34,121 bases of DNA from Chitinophagales bacterium (GTDB lineage Bacteria > Bacteroidota > Bacteroidia > Chitinophagales > Saprospiraceae). Shown here in pieces: positions 33,583-34,121 of the stretch; within the stretch, counting starts at the first letter, position 1, and every line of letters begins with the position of its first letter. Made by a program: the position numbers and the translations under genes. The stretch is taken from contig JAIXKS010000062.1 of the NCBI GenBank assembly GCA_026928325.1, positions 27,236 to 61,356 of the forward strand, written 5' to 3'. Below the pieces are notes generated by a model. That model was given only the letters and a program-made list of their open reading frames with translations, did not search any database and was not told the origin of the DNA.

Positions 33583-33871
33583 TCAGCGCGGTTTTGAGAT
33601 AAGCATCCTCAATGATTGAAAATGCGTCCCCACCGGTGTTTAAATCTGCATTTATGGCATCTTCTTCAATTCTTCTTGCTGATATAAACCCGGGAAAAGA
33701 ATTTTCCATCAACTTACAAACAGGATAATCAGTGATGTTTATCGTTTGTTCGACACTTGTGTCAATGCCCAATGCTATAAAAGCGTCGATTACTGCTGAG
33801 GAGTCCTGCTCCTGGCTTTTTAAATCTTCAACGAAATCATCAAAATCCTGCATGGAAGCAAAACTAAGCAT
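33485..33871 (-). pseudogene. Middle part of a frameshifted lipoprotein gene
   Basis: A 128-codon frame beginning MLSFASMQDFDDFVEDL and ending NNDWTAY at a TAA (33485-33487). The same frame is open upstream to about 33918 and reads ATPGTINGMLSF, so the ATG at 33871 is probably internal. The block LKTALNADMSVHIGTRIFRFFDNGGLVIVLNNDW has the look of a conserved extracellular domain of Bacteroidota lipoproteins that I cannot name with certainty. It links the lipoprotein leader on one side and the C-terminal part on the other, each by a one-base shift. Confidence 0.7.
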
Positions 33872-33876
33872 ACCAT

Positions 33877-34011
33877 TTATAGTGCCGGGTGTAGCAGACC
33901 TGGTTTGTAATTTTTGTCATATCCGGCATTTAGATTTTCATCCCTACTACATGTGTAAAAAACAAGGGCAATCCCTATTAAAGCTAAGATAACTAATATT
34001 TTATTTTTCAT
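33877..34011 (-). pseudogene. N-terminal lipoprotein leader of a frameshifted gene
   Basis: The ATG at 34011 opens 44 codons: a hydrophobic leader ending in the lipobox FYTC (Cys21), then SRDENLNAGYDKNYKPG, after which the frame runs into LLHPAL and stops at 33877. A shift of one base between about 33918 and 33880 would carry the reading into the middle part (…ATPGTINGMLSF). The first and third parts are in the same frame, so the two shifts compensate each other. Too short to be called by size, but the leader makes the gene model complete at roughly 450 residues. Confidence 0.68.
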
Positions 34012-34090
34012 TTATGTTATTATAAAAAGTGAAACATATCTTTATAATAATATGGGATTCAATCCTATACCTCTGGGTTGAAAATTAATA

Positions 34091-34098
34091 CAAAGATA
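34091..34098 (-). promoter_or_regulatory. -7 element TATCTTTG of the split lipoprotein gene
   Basis: Perfect TAnnTTTG on the minus strand, 79 bases before the ATG at 34011. The leader it would give contains a short palindrome GGATTGAATCC. Its survival suggests that the gene was, or is, transcribed. Confidence 0.5.
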
Positions 34099-34121
34099 CT
34101 ATAAAACTATACAATTAGTAC

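Noticed and set aside
33485-33871. Separate 128-residue gene with ATG at 33871
   Set aside because: The frame is open and protein-like upstream of that ATG and follows a lipoprotein leader in the adjacent frame; better explained as the middle of a split gene.
1-34121. tRNA or rRNA genes
   Set aside because: No cloverleaf or rRNA-like segment was seen in any intergenic region by eye.

Overview
The window looks like chromosome of a low-GC member of the Bacteroidota, most likely the Saprospiria/Saprospiraceae. The evidence is: a large secreted protein with a type IX secretion (T9SS) C-terminal sorting domain and a dockerin-like block of a style I recall from Saprospiraceae; several families largely confined to Bacteroidota (DUF4412, DUF4270, DUF4290); -7 promoter boxes of the Bacteroidota type TAnnTTTG in front of several genes; almost no Shine-Dalgarno sequences; and a fused CcoN-CcoO cbb3 oxidase subunit. 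The genus call is inference.

Layout. 1-5.8 kb: the end of an unidentified reading frame, translationally coupled to an orphan DNA methyltransferase; a 51-residue membrane peptide; a mevalonate-kinase-like GHMP kinase; a DUF4412 secreted protein; a small lipoprotein; CysQ; and a family 2 glycosyltransferase. 5.9-10.1 kb, minus strand: two cysteine-free ArsR-type regulators, then the unit alpha/beta hydrolase - S41 protease - tsaB. 10.4-12.6 kb: a T9SS-secreted protein with dockerin-like and cohesin-like modules and a clear terminator. 13.2-19.6 kb: a cbb3 oxidase locus, ccoS-ccoNO-ccoQ-ccoP-ccoG-ccoH-TauE/SafE, preceded by a long dyad that could be a Crp/Fnr-type operator. 19.9-20.9 kb: rlmN, bracketed by two copies of a repeat. 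21.2-24.8 kb, minus strand: a four-helix membrane protein, a lipoprotein and a P-type cation ATPase with unusual motifs. 25.2-30.0 kb, minus strand: the unit GT5-like protein - DUF4270 lipoprotein - glmS - DUF4290. 30.3-31.6 kb: a DUF819 transporter-like protein. 31.9-34.0 kb, minus strand: an outer-membrane barrel protein and an upstream lipoprotein gene split by two compensating frameshifts.

The most unusual signal is non-coding. Two families of short intergenic repeats are present. Family A has four copies, about 165 bp, with 13-bp terminal inverted repeats. Family B has two copies. The outer sequences of the families differ, but both carry a central 16-nt hairpin of the same geometry whose two inner base pairs change in a compensatory way. 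Each family also has one copy that has lost this centre but kept both ends. No transposase is present in the window.

Most genes are ordinary housekeeping or respiratory genes. The items most worth a second look are the repeat families, the split lipoprotein gene, the operator-like dyad before ccoS, the glycogen-synthase-like protein lacking the KTGGL motif, and the linker inserted in CcoG.
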